Shown one piece after another: positions 45,763 to 54,375 of a DNA stretch of 64,000 nucleotides. Location of the stretch: contig CAZCQH010000029.1 in NCBI GenBank assembly GCA_964500805.1, positions 7,216 to 71,215 of the forward strand, written 5' to 3'. The position numbers and the translations under genes are program-made. The notes beneath the pieces were generated by a model. It worked only from the letters and a program-made list of their open reading frames with translations, was not told the DNA's origin and searched no databases. This DNA comes from Ga0077555 sp964500805. GTDB lineage: Bacteria > Pseudomonadota > Alphaproteobacteria > Rhizobiales > Hyphomicrobiaceae. Every line of letters starts with the position of its first letter. Within the stretch, counting starts at the first letter, position 1.

Positions 45763-45786
45763 GGTGCCCGGCTTCAGCCCGGCACC
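45763..45786. repeat. REP-like hairpin GGTGCCCGGC..GCCCGGCACC
   Basis: A 24-base imperfect inverted repeat 22 bases after the accA stop. It is the second copy of the element at 18043-18066. Both lie directly 3' of genes, so they might serve as transcript 3' ends. Confidence 0.65.
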
Positions 45787-45844
45787 GTTGCGCGGCCGCA
45801 CGACGGTCCGGGGAAAGTCAGGCACCGCACGGACCCGGCCCACA

Positions 45845-46510
45845 TCACCGGTTCAGCGATTCGAGCATCGCCTCGAGCAGGGTCTCGGGCTCGTGCGCGC
45901 CCGACACCGCAACCTTGCGGTTGAAGATGAAGAACGGCACACCGCTGATCCCCATCTGCCGCGCTTGCAAGTCTGTCTGGGCGACCAGCTCGCGGTCCTC
46001 GTCCGACGCGAGATAGGCCGCAAGCGTTGCCCGATCGAGGCCGGCCCGCGCGCCGATATCCGCCAGCACATCGAGGTCTGTGATCACAGCGCCCTCGAGG
46101 AAGTACGCCTTGAACAGCTCCTCCGCGGTCTCGTCCTCGCGGCCGTTGCGCGCGCCATAGGCGAGCAGCCGGTGCGCATTGATCGTGTTCGGCTGCACCT
46201 TGATCGCGTCGAAATCGAAATCGATGCCGACCGATTTGCCGACGCCCGCCACACGATCATACGTGCGCTTGGCGCCGGGACCGAACTTCATCTCGATGTA
46301 AGCCTGCCGTGAGACTCCTTCCACGGGAAGGTCCGGATTGAGCTGGAACGGCAGCCAGCGCACGGCTGGCTTGGCCTCGTTCGGAAAGCGCGCCTGATAG
46401 GCTTCGAGGGCGGTCTCGAGGCGGCGCTTGCCGATGAAGCACCAGGGTCAAACCACGTCCGAGACGATCTCGATCGTAAGCTTGGGTGCATCGGCGTTCG
46501 TGTTGGTCAT
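45845..46510 (-). CDS. DsbA/FrnE-like selenoprotein (in-frame TGA, UPWC)
   Basis: A 222-codon frame with one internal TGA at 46450-46448. The ATG at 46510 has AGGAG upstream. Reading through gives TIEIVSDVV-U-PWCFIGKRRLE, exactly where FrnE/2-hydroxychromene-2-carboxylate isomerase-like DsbA proteins have SDxxCPWCFIGKRRL, so Sec21 replaces the first Cys of CPWC. The rest is complete: WLPFQLNPDLP, the helical insertion, and GISGVPFFIFNRKVAVSGA with the cis-proline loop. There is no signal peptide, so this is a cytoplasmic FrnE-type oxidoreductase, probably a dithiol/selenol redox enzyme. A candidate SECIS hairpin follows. Standard calling would start it at an internal codon and lose the active site. 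Confidence 0.9.
46423..46443 (-). promoter_or_regulatory. Candidate bacterial SECIS element
   Basis: GGUGCUU pairs with AAGCGCC (seven pairs, one G-U) around loop CAUCGGC, starting five bases after the UGA. The loop GG is at +16/+17. An alternative smaller hairpin, CGGC-AAGC-GCCG, overlaps. The geometry fits a bSECIS, but G is not among the first two loop bases in the longer form. Confidence 0.5.
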
Positions 46511-46656
46511 CTCGTCTCCTGGAAGCGACAGGGGCGCGGCGGCCGATCCGGCGTGTTGGGCCGATCTTACGCGAGTACGATCAGGGACGCGAGCACCAAG
46601 CGCGCCGGCGCAGCCAACGCCTTCAGCGGTCAATCGAAGTGCGGTCCCGGCACCGC

Positions 46657-47358
46657 TCACAGCGGCGAGCCGAGCACCAGCGTCCAGAACGTCTTGAACT
46701 CCGTCTTCGACTCCTGCACCAGGGCGATGCCCATGTGCTCGGCATCCGCGAGCAGCAGGTTCTTGTTGTGGCCGGGGCTTTCCTTCCAGCCCTTCATAAC
46801 CTCTTCGATCGTGGCCTGGCCTGTGCCTACGTTTTCTGCGGCGACCTTGGGATTGTACCCGGTGCGCTTGACGCGGTCCCATGGGTTCGAGCCGTCGGAG
46901 CCGAAGTGCGAGATGCGGTCCCACTTGGCGAGATCACGCGAGTGGTTCTTGGCCGCGTTGGAGAGCTCAGCGTTGAGCTTCAGAGGCTTCAGTCCATGCT
47001 GCTTGCGATAGGCATTGATCAGATCGCGGGCAGCCTCGGGATCGAGCTTTGTCGCGCCATAGTCGCGGTCCGCCAAGGCCCCGACGGGCGCCTTCTCGAA
47101 GCTGCCCTTCGGCGCGCGATCGTCGAGCTTCGCGACTTTCTGGTTGGCCGAAGTGGTGCTGGCAGCCCCTTGGCTGGCCGCTGTTGCAGTGCTGGCCCGA
47201 ACGGCCGGCTCGCCACCGAGCGCACCCTGGCGCGAAGCGCGCGACGTTGACCCTGTCGTCGTTGCGTCAGAATTGAGATTGGCCGTCAGCGGCGCTGAAT
47301 TGAGGCTGCAGCCGGCGACCACGAGCGTGATCGCGAGGGGCAATAGAACGCGGTACAT
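46657..47358 (-). CDS. CAP-domain (SCP/PR1-like) lipoprotein
   Basis: A 233-residue protein. The ATG at 47358 has GGGAG upstream and leads into a lipoprotein signal with lipobox VVAGC. A long Ala/Ser/Thr-rich linker (about 25-90) follows, then the CAP domain: LINAYRKQHGLKPLKLNAEL, the His in NHSRDLAKWDRISHFGSDG, and AENVGTG...VMKGWKESPGHNKNLL. Bacterial CAP proteins are secreted or anchored in the outer membrane, and their function is mostly unknown. Predicted periplasmic-facing. Confidence 0.88.
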   Translation of the reverse strand: MYRVLLPLAITLVVAGCSLNSAPLTANLNSDATTTGSTSRASRQGALGGEPAVRASTATAASQGAASTTSANQKVAKLDDRAPKGSFEKAPVGALADRDYGATKLDPEAARDLINAYRKQHGLKPLKLNAELSNAAKNHSRDLAKWDRISHFGSDGSNPWDRVKRTGYNPKVAAENVGTGQATIEEVMKGWKESPGHNKNLLLADAEHMGIALVQESKTEFKTFWTLVLGSPL

Positions 47359-47875
47359 GCACCGAACTCCCGCCATATGGCGTAACGCTTTCTTTGCCAT
47401 CAGCATGCCCGGGGCAGGTTACGGAGTGGTTAACAGGCCCTTAAAGCAGCTAAAAAAAACACCGGCACTTGAGGGGGCGACGAGCAATCGACCAGCCGCT
47501 GCCTCCGCTGACGGCGGCCAAATTGGTTCGATTCCCAGTCGTTCCCTCGAGCAGAACCCCGTCCAGCTCGCCGGTATTAGGCCGAAGCATCATGACGCGG
47601 CTGAGGCCCGAATGTGGCGTTGCGGCGGCGTGATCGCGAAACCTGCCGACGCTGGTTGCAACTGCACCTTCGCGCTGTCACGTGTGGCCGCCGGGATTCG
47701 GTCGCCGCGCGGAATTCTTGAGGCGCCAGATGGCACTTGGCCGGGGTGGCGGGAATCCGCAGAATGGCGCCACCTCCAGTGATTCGCGCGTCGCCGAGGC
47801 CACCACAGCCTGACATGAGCTAACGTGCTCGTGGGGCGGGTTTTTTCGTGCCCAGACGAAAGGACGCCGAAGCCC
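47359..47875. other. 517-base spacer upstream of the ATPase cassette
   Basis: No gene is supported. It includes an A-rich tract (about 47451-47460) and a short GGTTCGATTCCC stretch that resembles a tRNA T-arm but has no matching acceptor stem. The unusual spacer size marks the left edge of the two-gene ATPase cassette. Confidence 0.5.
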
Positions 47876-49063
47876 ATGAACAGTCCCGTCTCACCGGCCC
47901 GCCCGGTGGAGGACATCGCCAATGCCGCCTCCCGGATCGCCGGCGTGGTGCTGGTTCGCGTCCTAGGTGGAGCGGCGACCGAGGCGGTCATCGCCCGCGA
48001 TGTAAGGGCGCTGCTGGAATCGCCGCCCCCGGACGACATCTGGCGCTCCCAGGTCAGCCGCCTGCTGGTGGCGCTCGGTTCGGCCGGCCAGGTGACTCGG
48101 GACGAGTTCGGCCTGAAGCTGACGGCCGAGGGCCACGCCGCCGTGACGGCGTTCCTTGGCGAGCGGGGCGAGCAGCCGCAGGGCTGGCCGGCGCTACGTG
48201 ACGGGCCTCTGCTCGCAAAGGCCTTGGGAATTAGACTCAGCAAGTCGCGCTACAAAGCACTTGCCAAGGTCGATGGGCTCCGAATGCTCATCGTCGAGCA
48301 GCATTGGAAGCTCAAACTCAAAGGCAAGCCGTCGGCGTCCCGCCTCCGTCAGGCGCTGGCACTTACCGCCCTCGAGCGCGCATTCGGCAACCAGGTGAAG
48401 AACGAGGTTGGCGCCAAGTCCGGCCTTTCGCCGAAAGCAAGCCGGCTGCTGGCTGGTCAGCTCGCCAAGAAACCGCGCGACTTCAAGACCGATGCGCGTC
48501 TCATCGCGGCGCTGGCCGCCGAGGCGGTCGGCGCCACCAAATCCGATCTCAGCGCATTGCGCACCGGCGCACTGAAGCGGTTTCTCGGGGCATTACCTGG
48601 AGCGAGACCACCGCAGCCTGCATCGACATCGCCGCCGGCAGTACGCGTGCCGACCGGCGTCGCACAACCGGCGCCGGCTCGTGCGTCGGCATCGGTGATG
48701 CAGCCCCACTTAGCACCCCAACAGAGCGCACCGCCATCGCTGCCGGTCGCAGACCTCAATCAAAGGCCGAACCCGCAGACATTTGCGCGCGCGGTGAAGA
48801 GTGCTGCCGCCAGCCGCGCCGAAGGCTGGCCTGGCAATCGCCGCGCCTACATTGCGCAGGCTTTCGACGCGGTCGTCGAGCGACACTCGGGTTGGAAGCT
48901 CACCGAGATCGAGTTCAAGGCGATGCTGATTGAACTGCACAGGATGGGCCTCGTCTCGCTGATGACCGCCGACCTCAAGGACAAGAGCCGGCTCGCGGAT
49001 ATCGATCGCTCGGCCGTCACCTACAAGAACACGATCTGGCACTACGTGCGCGTCGATGACTAG
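47876..49063 (+). CDS. Hypothetical partner of the large ATPase
   Basis: A 395-residue protein with no recognised enzyme motif. Residues 1-75 and 75-230 are helical. A Pro/Ala-rich linker (about 232-295) leads to a compact C-terminal domain (about 296-395) containing RAYIAQAFDAVVERHSGW, FKAMLIELHRMGLVSLMTADL and YKNTIWHYVRVDD, which looks like a winged-helix module. I recall similar C-terminal modules beside large ATPase genes but cannot name a family. The start at 47876 is uncertain; an in-frame codon 51 bases upstream is also possible. It precedes the ATPase by 114 bases in the same direction, so the two form a likely functional pair. Confidence 0.72.
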   Translation: MNSPVSPARPVEDIANAASRIAGVVLVRVLGGAATEAVIARDVRALLESPPPDDIWRSQVSRLLVALGSAGQVTRDEFGLKLTAEGHAAVTAFLGERGEQPQGWPALRDGPLLAKALGIRLSKSRYKALAKVDGLRMLIVEQHWKLKLKGKPSASRLRQALALTALERAFGNQVKNEVGAKSGLSPKASRLLAGQLAKKPRDFKTDARLIAALAAEAVGATKSDLSALRTGALKRFLGALPGARPPQPASTSPPAVRVPTGVAQPAPARASASVMQPHLAPQQSAPPSLPVADLNQRPNPQTFARAVKSAAASRAEGWPGNRRAYIAQAFDAVVERHSGWKLTEIEFKAMLIELHRMGLVSLMTADLKDKSRLADIDRSAVTYKNTIWHYVRVDD

Positions 49064-49177
49064 CGCATCGCAAAGCTCTGCGGCCGGTTTTATTTCGAAT
49101 GTGCGTTCGAAGCGTAGCGTCGGCTAAGTGCGTGGCAACAAGAGAAGGTTTCGCGCGACGTTCGCGTCGAGGACAGT

Positions 49178-52100
49178 ATGCCCAGAGACACCAGCACCAC
49201 CATCCAGGCCAGCGATCGCCTCACCCAAGCGTTCGAGCACTCCATCACGTGGGAGGACGACATCTGGCGTGCGGACCCGGTGGATGTTGAGGAAGTTCAT
49301 CGCACGGCGCGCAAGAAGTACTTCGACCTTCTCGATGCGGTGACCTCGGGGCGCGGCCCGGCGACGCAAGCACGTATTCTGCTGTTCCACGGCCAGTCCG
49401 GAGCCGGCAAGACGCACCTCGTTCGTGCGCTGCGGACCGCCTCGCACCGCAAGGGCCGGGCCTATTTCGGCTACGCGCAGATGACCCCCGACATCCAGAG
49501 CTACGCCGACTACTACTTGCGGCGCCTGATCAACTCGCTCGAGAAGCCCTACGATCCGGACGGTGATGCAGCGACTGGACTGCAGCGGATCACCAATCGG
49601 CTGGTCGAAAACTCCGCCGTTCTTTCCGCCAAGGATCTCGCCCAGCTTCGAGATGCCCAGCTCGACGAGGCTGCGCTCGCCCGCTTCATCCTGGCGCTCG
49701 CCGACGACATCGTCGCAAGCCCGAAGTTCGTCGACCAGGAGCTCGACATCAACATCGTGCGCGCGCTGCTCTATCTGCAGCGCTCCGATCCACGCATTGA
49801 CCAGCGCGTTCGCCAGTATCTCTATGGCCGGCCTCTGAACGAGCTCGCCGCGCAAGGCGTCGCGGCCCTCGATGCCAACAGCGGCGACGGCCGCGCATTT
49901 GAGATCATCGAGAGCATAGGCAAACTGTGCTGGTCGGTCGACCGGGCCGCACTGGTCTTCACCATCGACCAGGTCGAGGACCTTCGCTTCTTTCCGGACG
50001 CGGAGGAGCGCTTCCAGAAAGCCGTGCGCGATCTGATTCAGATCGCCAACCGCGTGCCGACGGCGATCATCATCATCTCCTGCCTCAGTGATTTCTACGA
50101 ACAGGTGCGCGGCGTTCTTGCCCAGTCCTATATCGACCGCATCGAGAAGGCCGGTCCCGTCGCGCTCCGCGAGTCTCGCAGTGCCGAGGAGGCTCGCCTC
50201 ATCATCGGGAAGCGCCTGGAGCACGAGGCTGCCCGCACAAATAGCGCAAGTTTCCCCGACCCTTCGAAGTTCTTCGGTCCGGAGTTCTTCGAGGAGTTCG
50301 GTGGGCTTTCGACAAGACGGCTCCTCGAGCACGCCCAGACGCGCGTGAAGGCGCACGTGACCGACGAGGCCGAGACTTCCATGCCGGCTTCACGCAGCAT
50401 GCTTCCGCCGCCGCTGCCTCCGGCGAACGAGAAGTCGTTCATCTCGACTCTCGCCGCGGCGTTGGGCTTCAGTCTTGGCGGCGACGAGCCGGCATCGTCT
50501 GTGGCCGACCCCGGCGACACCGAGAGCGCCAACTTTCGCGACATGTGGGAGCGATTCCATTCGGCCTCTGAAGCCGAGATGCCGCAAGACGATCACGAGC
50601 TTCTCGGTGTTCTCGCGAATGCGCTGACACTCGCGCGCGACGAATGGGGCGGCAGCGCGAAGCTCGCAGTCAGCAAGCTTTCGCTCGGCGATGACCTGCC
50701 GGCTATCGATTTATCGGTGACACACGGTTCGGGCTTCGTCCAAGAGGCGCGTGTCTTCCTCTGCAATCGTCCGACCCAAGGTGGCGGTATGAAGCGTCAG
50801 CTCGACCGCGTGCTGACATCCATGGGCGGCAAGACCTGCTTCATGCTGCGCGCGTCTGACTTTCCACCAAATCGAAAGAACCAGACGGCGCAAGCGTTTC
50901 GCAAATTCCGCGACGACGGCGGCCGTTCGATCCTGGTACCGATCCCTGACTGGGAGCGCATGCTCACCGTGCGCGAGTTCCACACCCAGCACAGGAACGA
51001 CCCCGGTTTTGCGGTCTGGTTCGAGCAGGCGAAGTTGCTGTCGGGCCTCGCACCCATTGTGCAGCTGCTGCGCCTTGATCTGCTCAACCGGCCAATGCTG
51101 CGCATCGACAACGCGCGCGATGTAGGCCCCGCGGTCGCCGCCGACCCGTTGCCCGTGCCGTTCATGGGCCAGATCAACAACACCCACTCCAATGCTGACT
51201 GGACGGGCTGGGGCAATCAAATCGCTGTGCCACTGGAACCTGCATCGGTGCAGTCAGCCGGAACTGAGGCTGCAGAGGAGGAGGAAGTCCCGCTCTCCGT
51301 CATTCTGGACGAGAATGGTAGCAATGCTTCGAGCATCCTCGCGGGCCGCGAGATCGGCGGCCGCGGTAAGACGATCACGCTCAACAAGGATCTGCTGAAA
51401 CGGCACGCGGCAGTGCTCGGCGGCTCCGGTTCGGGCAAGACGACGCTGGCACTGTCGCTGATCGAGCAACTCCTCCTGCGTGGCATTCCGGTGGTGCTGC
51501 TTGATCGCAAGGGCGACCTGTGCTCCTACGCCAACCCGGACGTCTGGCGCGCCAATGACAATGAGTACAACGAGCGCCGTGGCGAGCGCGAGAAGCTTGC
51601 CGACTCGATCGACGTTGCCGTCTACACTCCCGGCCGCGCCTCGGGCCGCCCCATTTCCATCACGCTCCTGCCGAGCGGCATCAACGAGCTACCTGACCAC
51701 GAGCAGCAGCTGCTCGCAAACCTGTCCGCGGCTGCTCTCGGCGACATGCTGCATCTCAAGAATTCGGCGACACACCAGAAGCAGTCGGGCACGCTCTCTG
51801 TTGCGCTGCGCATTCTCGGCGCGCGCTACAGCCGCGAGGTGATGCTTGCTGATTTGATCCACCTGCTCGAGGACGAGGATCCCGAACTCACAGATCTCAC
51901 GCAGCGCATGGACCCGTCGGGGAAGATCCGGCGCGATCTCATCGGGCAGCTCGACTCGCTCCGGCATCGTAATCAGGCACTGTTCGAAGGTGGCGGCGAG
52001 ACGCTCCGCATGGAGTCGCTGCTCGGCAAAGGACCGTTCGCGCGGCCCGACGGACGCACCCGCCTATCGATCATCTACACCGGTTTTCTCGGCGACAACG

Positions 52101-52615
52101 AGAACATACTGTTCTGGGTTTCCCAGTTCCTCTCGGAGACGCTGCGCTTCTGCCAGCGCAATCCTAACGATCAACTGCAGGCTGTCGTCATGTTCGACGA
52201 GGCTGATCTCTACATTCCGGCCAACTCGAAGCCGGCCACGGCTGAGCCGCTGCAGAGCCTCCTGAAGCGCGCACGGTCGGCCGGACTCGGCATCATGCTC
52301 GCAACGCAGTCGCCGGGCGACCTCGACTACAAGAGCCGCGACCAGATCACGAGCTGGTTCATCGGCCGCGTTCGCGAGGACACAGCGCTCAGGAAGCTCA
52401 AGGCGGCATTCCAGGCCGAATCGGGTCTCGAGCCAGCGGCGGTGCTTCCCGGACAGACGGTCGGCGAGTTCCACCTCGTCCAGGAGGGTTTGGTGCGCGC
52501 GATGAAGGCGCAGCGCTCGCTTATTCAGGCCGAGCAGGTTCCGTTCGATCGCATCGAGCAATTGGCTTTCGAGACGAAGGGCCAGGACGAAAAGCAGCTC
52601 AGGCTCTTCGGCTGA
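49178..52615 (+). CDS. Large double P-loop ATPase (STAND/AAA + HerA-like)
   Basis: A 1145-residue protein with two nucleotide-binding modules. The first has Walker A GQSGAGKT (residues 72-79) and Walker B LVFTIDQVED, like AAA/STAND ATPases. After a variable linker (about 390-450) and an unknown middle domain, the second has Walker A GGSGSGKTT (about 747-755), LLDRKGDLCSY, Walker B VVMFDEADLY (about 1002) and the sensor-like MLATQSPGDLD, as in DUF87/HerA-FtsK/VirB4-type motors. The C-terminus ends KQLRLFG. Such motors pump or remodel DNA. With the upstream helical partner it may be a defence or DNA-processing cassette, but no nuclease is visible. Confidence 0.85.
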   Translation: MPRDTSTTIQASDRLTQAFEHSITWEDDIWRADPVDVEEVHRTARKKYFDLLDAVTSGRGPATQARILLFHGQSGAGKTHLVRALRTASHRKGRAYFGYAQMTPDIQSYADYYLRRLINSLEKPYDPDGDAATGLQRITNRLVENSAVLSAKDLAQLRDAQLDEAALARFILALADDIVASPKFVDQELDINIVRALLYLQRSDPRIDQRVRQYLYGRPLNELAAQGVAALDANSGDGRAFEIIESIGKLCWSVDRAALVFTIDQVEDLRFFPDAEERFQKAVRDLIQIANRVPTAIIIISCLSDFYEQVRGVLAQSYIDRIEKAGPVALRESRSAEEARLIIGKRLEHEAARTNSASFPDPSKFFGPEFFEEFGGLSTRRLLEHAQTRVKAHVTDEAETSMPASRSMLPPPLPPANEKSFISTLAAALGFSLGGDEPASSVADPGDTESANFRDMWERFHSASEAEMPQDDHELLGVLANALTLARDEWGGSAKLAVSKLSLGDDLPAIDLSVTHGSGFVQEARVFLCNRPTQGGGMKRQLDRVLTSMGGKTCFMLRASDFPPNRKNQTAQAFRKFRDDGGRSILVPIPDWERMLTVREFHTQHRNDPGFAVWFEQAKLLSGLAPIVQLLRLDLLNRPMLRIDNARDVGPAVAADPLPVPFMGQINNTHSNADWTGWGNQIAVPLEPASVQSAGTEAAEEEEVPLSVILDENGSNASSILAGREIGGRGKTITLNKDLLKRHAAVLGGSGSGKTTLALSLIEQLLLRGIPVVLLDRKGDLCSYANPDVWRANDNEYNERRGEREKLADSIDVAVYTPGRASGRPISITLLPSGINELPDHEQQLLANLSAAALGDMLHLKNSATHQKQSGTLSVALRILGARYSREVMLADLIHLLEDEDPELTDLTQRMDPSGKIRRDLIGQLDSLRHRNQALFEGGGETLRMESLLGKGPFARPDGRTRLSIIYTGFLGDNENILFWVSQFLSETLRFCQRNPNDQLQAVVMFDEADLYIPANSKPATAEPLQSLLKRARSAGLGIMLATQSPGDLDYKSRDQITSWFIGRVREDTALRKLKAAFQAESGLEPAAVLPGQTVGEFHLVQEGLVRAMKAQRSLIQAEQVPFDRIEQLAFETKGQDEKQLRLFG

Positions 52616-52660
52616 CGGTCCCAAGCTTGCGCTGGGATGAGCCGGCGACCGCGCCGGGTG

Positions 52661-53038
52661 TCAGTACGAGAGCACCTTCACGTCTTCTTCCATGATCTGC
52701 TCGATCATATGGCCCCCGCCGACGATGCCATCGCATTCCGGGATGAGATCGTCCTTTGTCATGTCGAAGAGGTCGAGATTGGGCGAGCAGCAGTAGAACT
52801 TCACGCCGGCAGCGTGCGCATCCTTGATGAAGTCATAAACCGACTTCGGGCTGCCGGGCTTCACCACCAGCTTTTCCGCGACGCCTTTTTTCATCAGCCG
52901 GCCGGCAGTAGCAGTGCAGATCACCTCGACATCGTATTCCATCGCAGCAGCAACCGAGGCTTGGAAAATCGGCGCCCCGAGCTCTTCGCCGTTACGCGGA
53001 TCGGTGTTCGCCATCACGATGAGGAGCTTCTTCGGCAT
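52661..53038 (-). CDS. DsrE/DrsE family sulfur-relay-like protein
   Basis: A 125-residue DsrE-fold protein. The ATG at 53038 has GGGAGA upstream. KKLLIVMANTDPRNGEELGAPIFQASVAAAM is typical of the family that includes DsrE/TusD and YchN-like proteins. The segment VKFYCCSPNLDLFDMTKDDL contains two adjacent cysteines that may be persulfide carriers, and IVGGGHMIEQIMEED follows. Likely cytoplasmic sulfur-trafficking or redox protein. No dsr or tus partner genes are adjacent. Confidence 0.85.
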   Translation of the reverse strand: MPKKLLIVMANTDPRNGEELGAPIFQASVAAAMEYDVEVICTATAGRLMKKGVAEKLVVKPGSPKSVYDFIKDAHAAGVKFYCCSPNLDLFDMTKDDLIPECDGIVGGGHMIEQIMEEDVKVLSY

Positions 53039-53185
53039 GCTCGATCTCCCTTGCAGCGTGCCGGCACCGGCGGGCGAAGCGCGGCACGCCGCGAACCATA
53101 TAGCCGAGCGATGCGCGCGCAAAGCCGCATCCCGATCGAGCCGACAGGCATACTCGCGGAGCGCGGTGATGTGAGCCGCCAGCCG

Positions 53186-53701
53186 TTAGTTGAGATAGCC
53201 GCGGTGCGTAATTGCCGGCCAGCCGAACCAATTGCTGGCAACGACCGGCTTTTGCTGGAAGGGTGCCATCATCACGGCGGCAGCGGCGTGCCCGCTTGCA
53301 GTGCGATAGCTCGTCGCCATCAGGTCGGCGAATGAGGGCGCACGCGGGTTGCTGGCAGGGTTGAAGAACCCGAGCCCGTTCCAGGGCAGGCCGGCGCCGG
53401 CCCAGGAAAACATCGTCATCGGCGCGGTGAACGCCCAGGGTTGTGGTGCCCAGTGCCGTTGCCAGTCGAAGGCCATCGCGAATGGTGTGAACGAGGCGAA
53501 AGCGGGGAGACCCGCAAACGGCAAGGCGGGGTAAGCCGCGAACGGGAACGCCAGCTGGAGGGCAGCGGGCTGGCTCGGCGCAATGGCTCTCGACCAGGCC
53601 TCGGTCATGCTCCGCGCATTCTCGAGGCACGCATTGGTTGCAGCCTCAGCCGCTGCCTGCCACGAACGCATCATGCTGGCCTGGAGCTCGAAAAACCACA
53701 T
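53186..53701 (-). CDS. Phasin-like hypothetical protein
   Basis: A 171-residue protein starting at the ATG at 53701 (GGAGG upstream). The N-terminal 45 residues (MWFFELQASMMRSWQAAAEAATNACLENARSMTEAW, core QASMMRSWQAAAEAA) form an amphipathic helix like phasin proteins that coat polyhydroxyalkanoate granules. The rest is rich in Pro, Phe, Trp and Ala without clear fold. Phasin membership is only suggested; no PHA synthase is present in the window. Confidence 0.5.
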   Translation of the reverse strand: MWFFELQASMMRSWQAAAEAATNACLENARSMTEAWSRAIAPSQPAALQLAFPFAAYPALPFAGLPAFASFTPFAMAFDWQRHWAPQPWAFTAPMTMFSWAGAGLPWNGLGFFNPASNPRAPSFADLMATSYRTASGHAAAAVMMAPFQQKPVVASNWFGWPAITHRGYLN

Positions 53702-53802
53702 GGCAACGCCTCCGCTCGATCCTGAGTGGAGACTAGCCGTTTTGCTGCAATGCAGCAAGGTTCTTTTTTGCAGCGCCGAGACAAGCACCCAGCAGGCCGT
53801 AA

Positions 53803-54291
53803 CTAGGCGCTGCGTGGAGAGGCCGAATCCGAAGGGTTCAGCGTGCTGCTGGTGCGTGCCGGCGCGCCGCGTCCTGAATGACGGCCCGAGAGCACCCAGT
53901 AGACCAAGCCACCGACGAAACCCGCGGTGAGGAAAGCGCTCAGGGCATAGTTGTTGACGATCGTGGGCTGACCCTGAACCTCGCTCGAGTAATGCGACAG
54001 GAACCCGATCAGCGCGATAGCCATGCCGGACAGAGCGTAATACGTCCAGTTCTTACGCTGCCCCCACTCACCGATCGCGGCCGCCACCAAAGCAAACGGT
54101 GCCGCAAAGATCATGCTCTGAATCCCCGCATACACTGCGGACTGCAGCACGTGCTGCATGCGATCCGCGGCGACATCGGGCGGCAGGGCCGAAAGCTCTG
54201 ACGGCGTCGTGGCAAAGAACGCCTTGGCGAGTCCGGCGGCCAGACAGGCGACAACAAACCCAAAGAGTATCCTGAAAAAGCGTCCGAGCAT
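53803..54291 (-). CDS. Hypothetical membrane protein, tandem paralogue 1
   Basis: A 162-residue protein with four predicted transmembrane helices (about 5-25, 55-75, 83-100 and 113-135). Its last helix reads TAGFVGGLVYWVLSGR and is nearly the same as the end of the next gene (TAGFAGGLVYWLVAGR), so the two are diverged tandem duplicates. A soluble Ser/Pro-rich tail follows the last helix. The function is unknown. It may be cotranscribed with the next gene. Confidence 0.7.
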   Translation of the reverse strand: MLGRFFRILFGFVVACLAAGLAKAFFATTPSELSALPPDVAADRMQHVLQSAVYAGIQSMIFAAPFALVAAAIGEWGQRKNWTYYALSGMAIALIGFLSHYSSEVQGQPTIVNNYALSAFLTAGFVGGLVYWVLSGRHSGRGAPARTSSTLNPSDSASPRSA

Positions 54292-54375
54292 GCGACCCTC
54301 CCCTGGTTGCCGTTGGTATCAGCCTACACGCCGGACGAAATGCGATTCAAGGGGTGTCCCCTACCGTCCATGATC

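Noticed and set aside
8286..46510. Search for selA, selB, selC and tRNA-Sec to complete the selenium system
   Set aside because: No gene with SelA or SelB motifs is present, and I saw no long-variable-arm tRNA with UCA anticodon. They must lie elsewhere if the Sec reading is right.
46448..46924. 158-codon leftward frame ending at the TGA of the DsbA-like gene
   Set aside because: Only its last 20 codons are real coding sequence (start at 46510). The upstream part is antisense to the CAP lipoprotein gene and carries no protein signature.
47524..47545. GGTTCGATTCCC stretch resembling a tRNA T-arm in the spacer after the CAP lipoprotein gene
   Set aside because: No upstream segment pairs with the expected acceptor strand and no D- or anticodon arm is present.
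53186..53701. Firm assignment of this gene as a PHA phasin
   Set aside because: Only the amphipathic N-terminus resembles phasins. The rest is low-complexity and no PHA genes are nearby, so it is kept as hypothetical.
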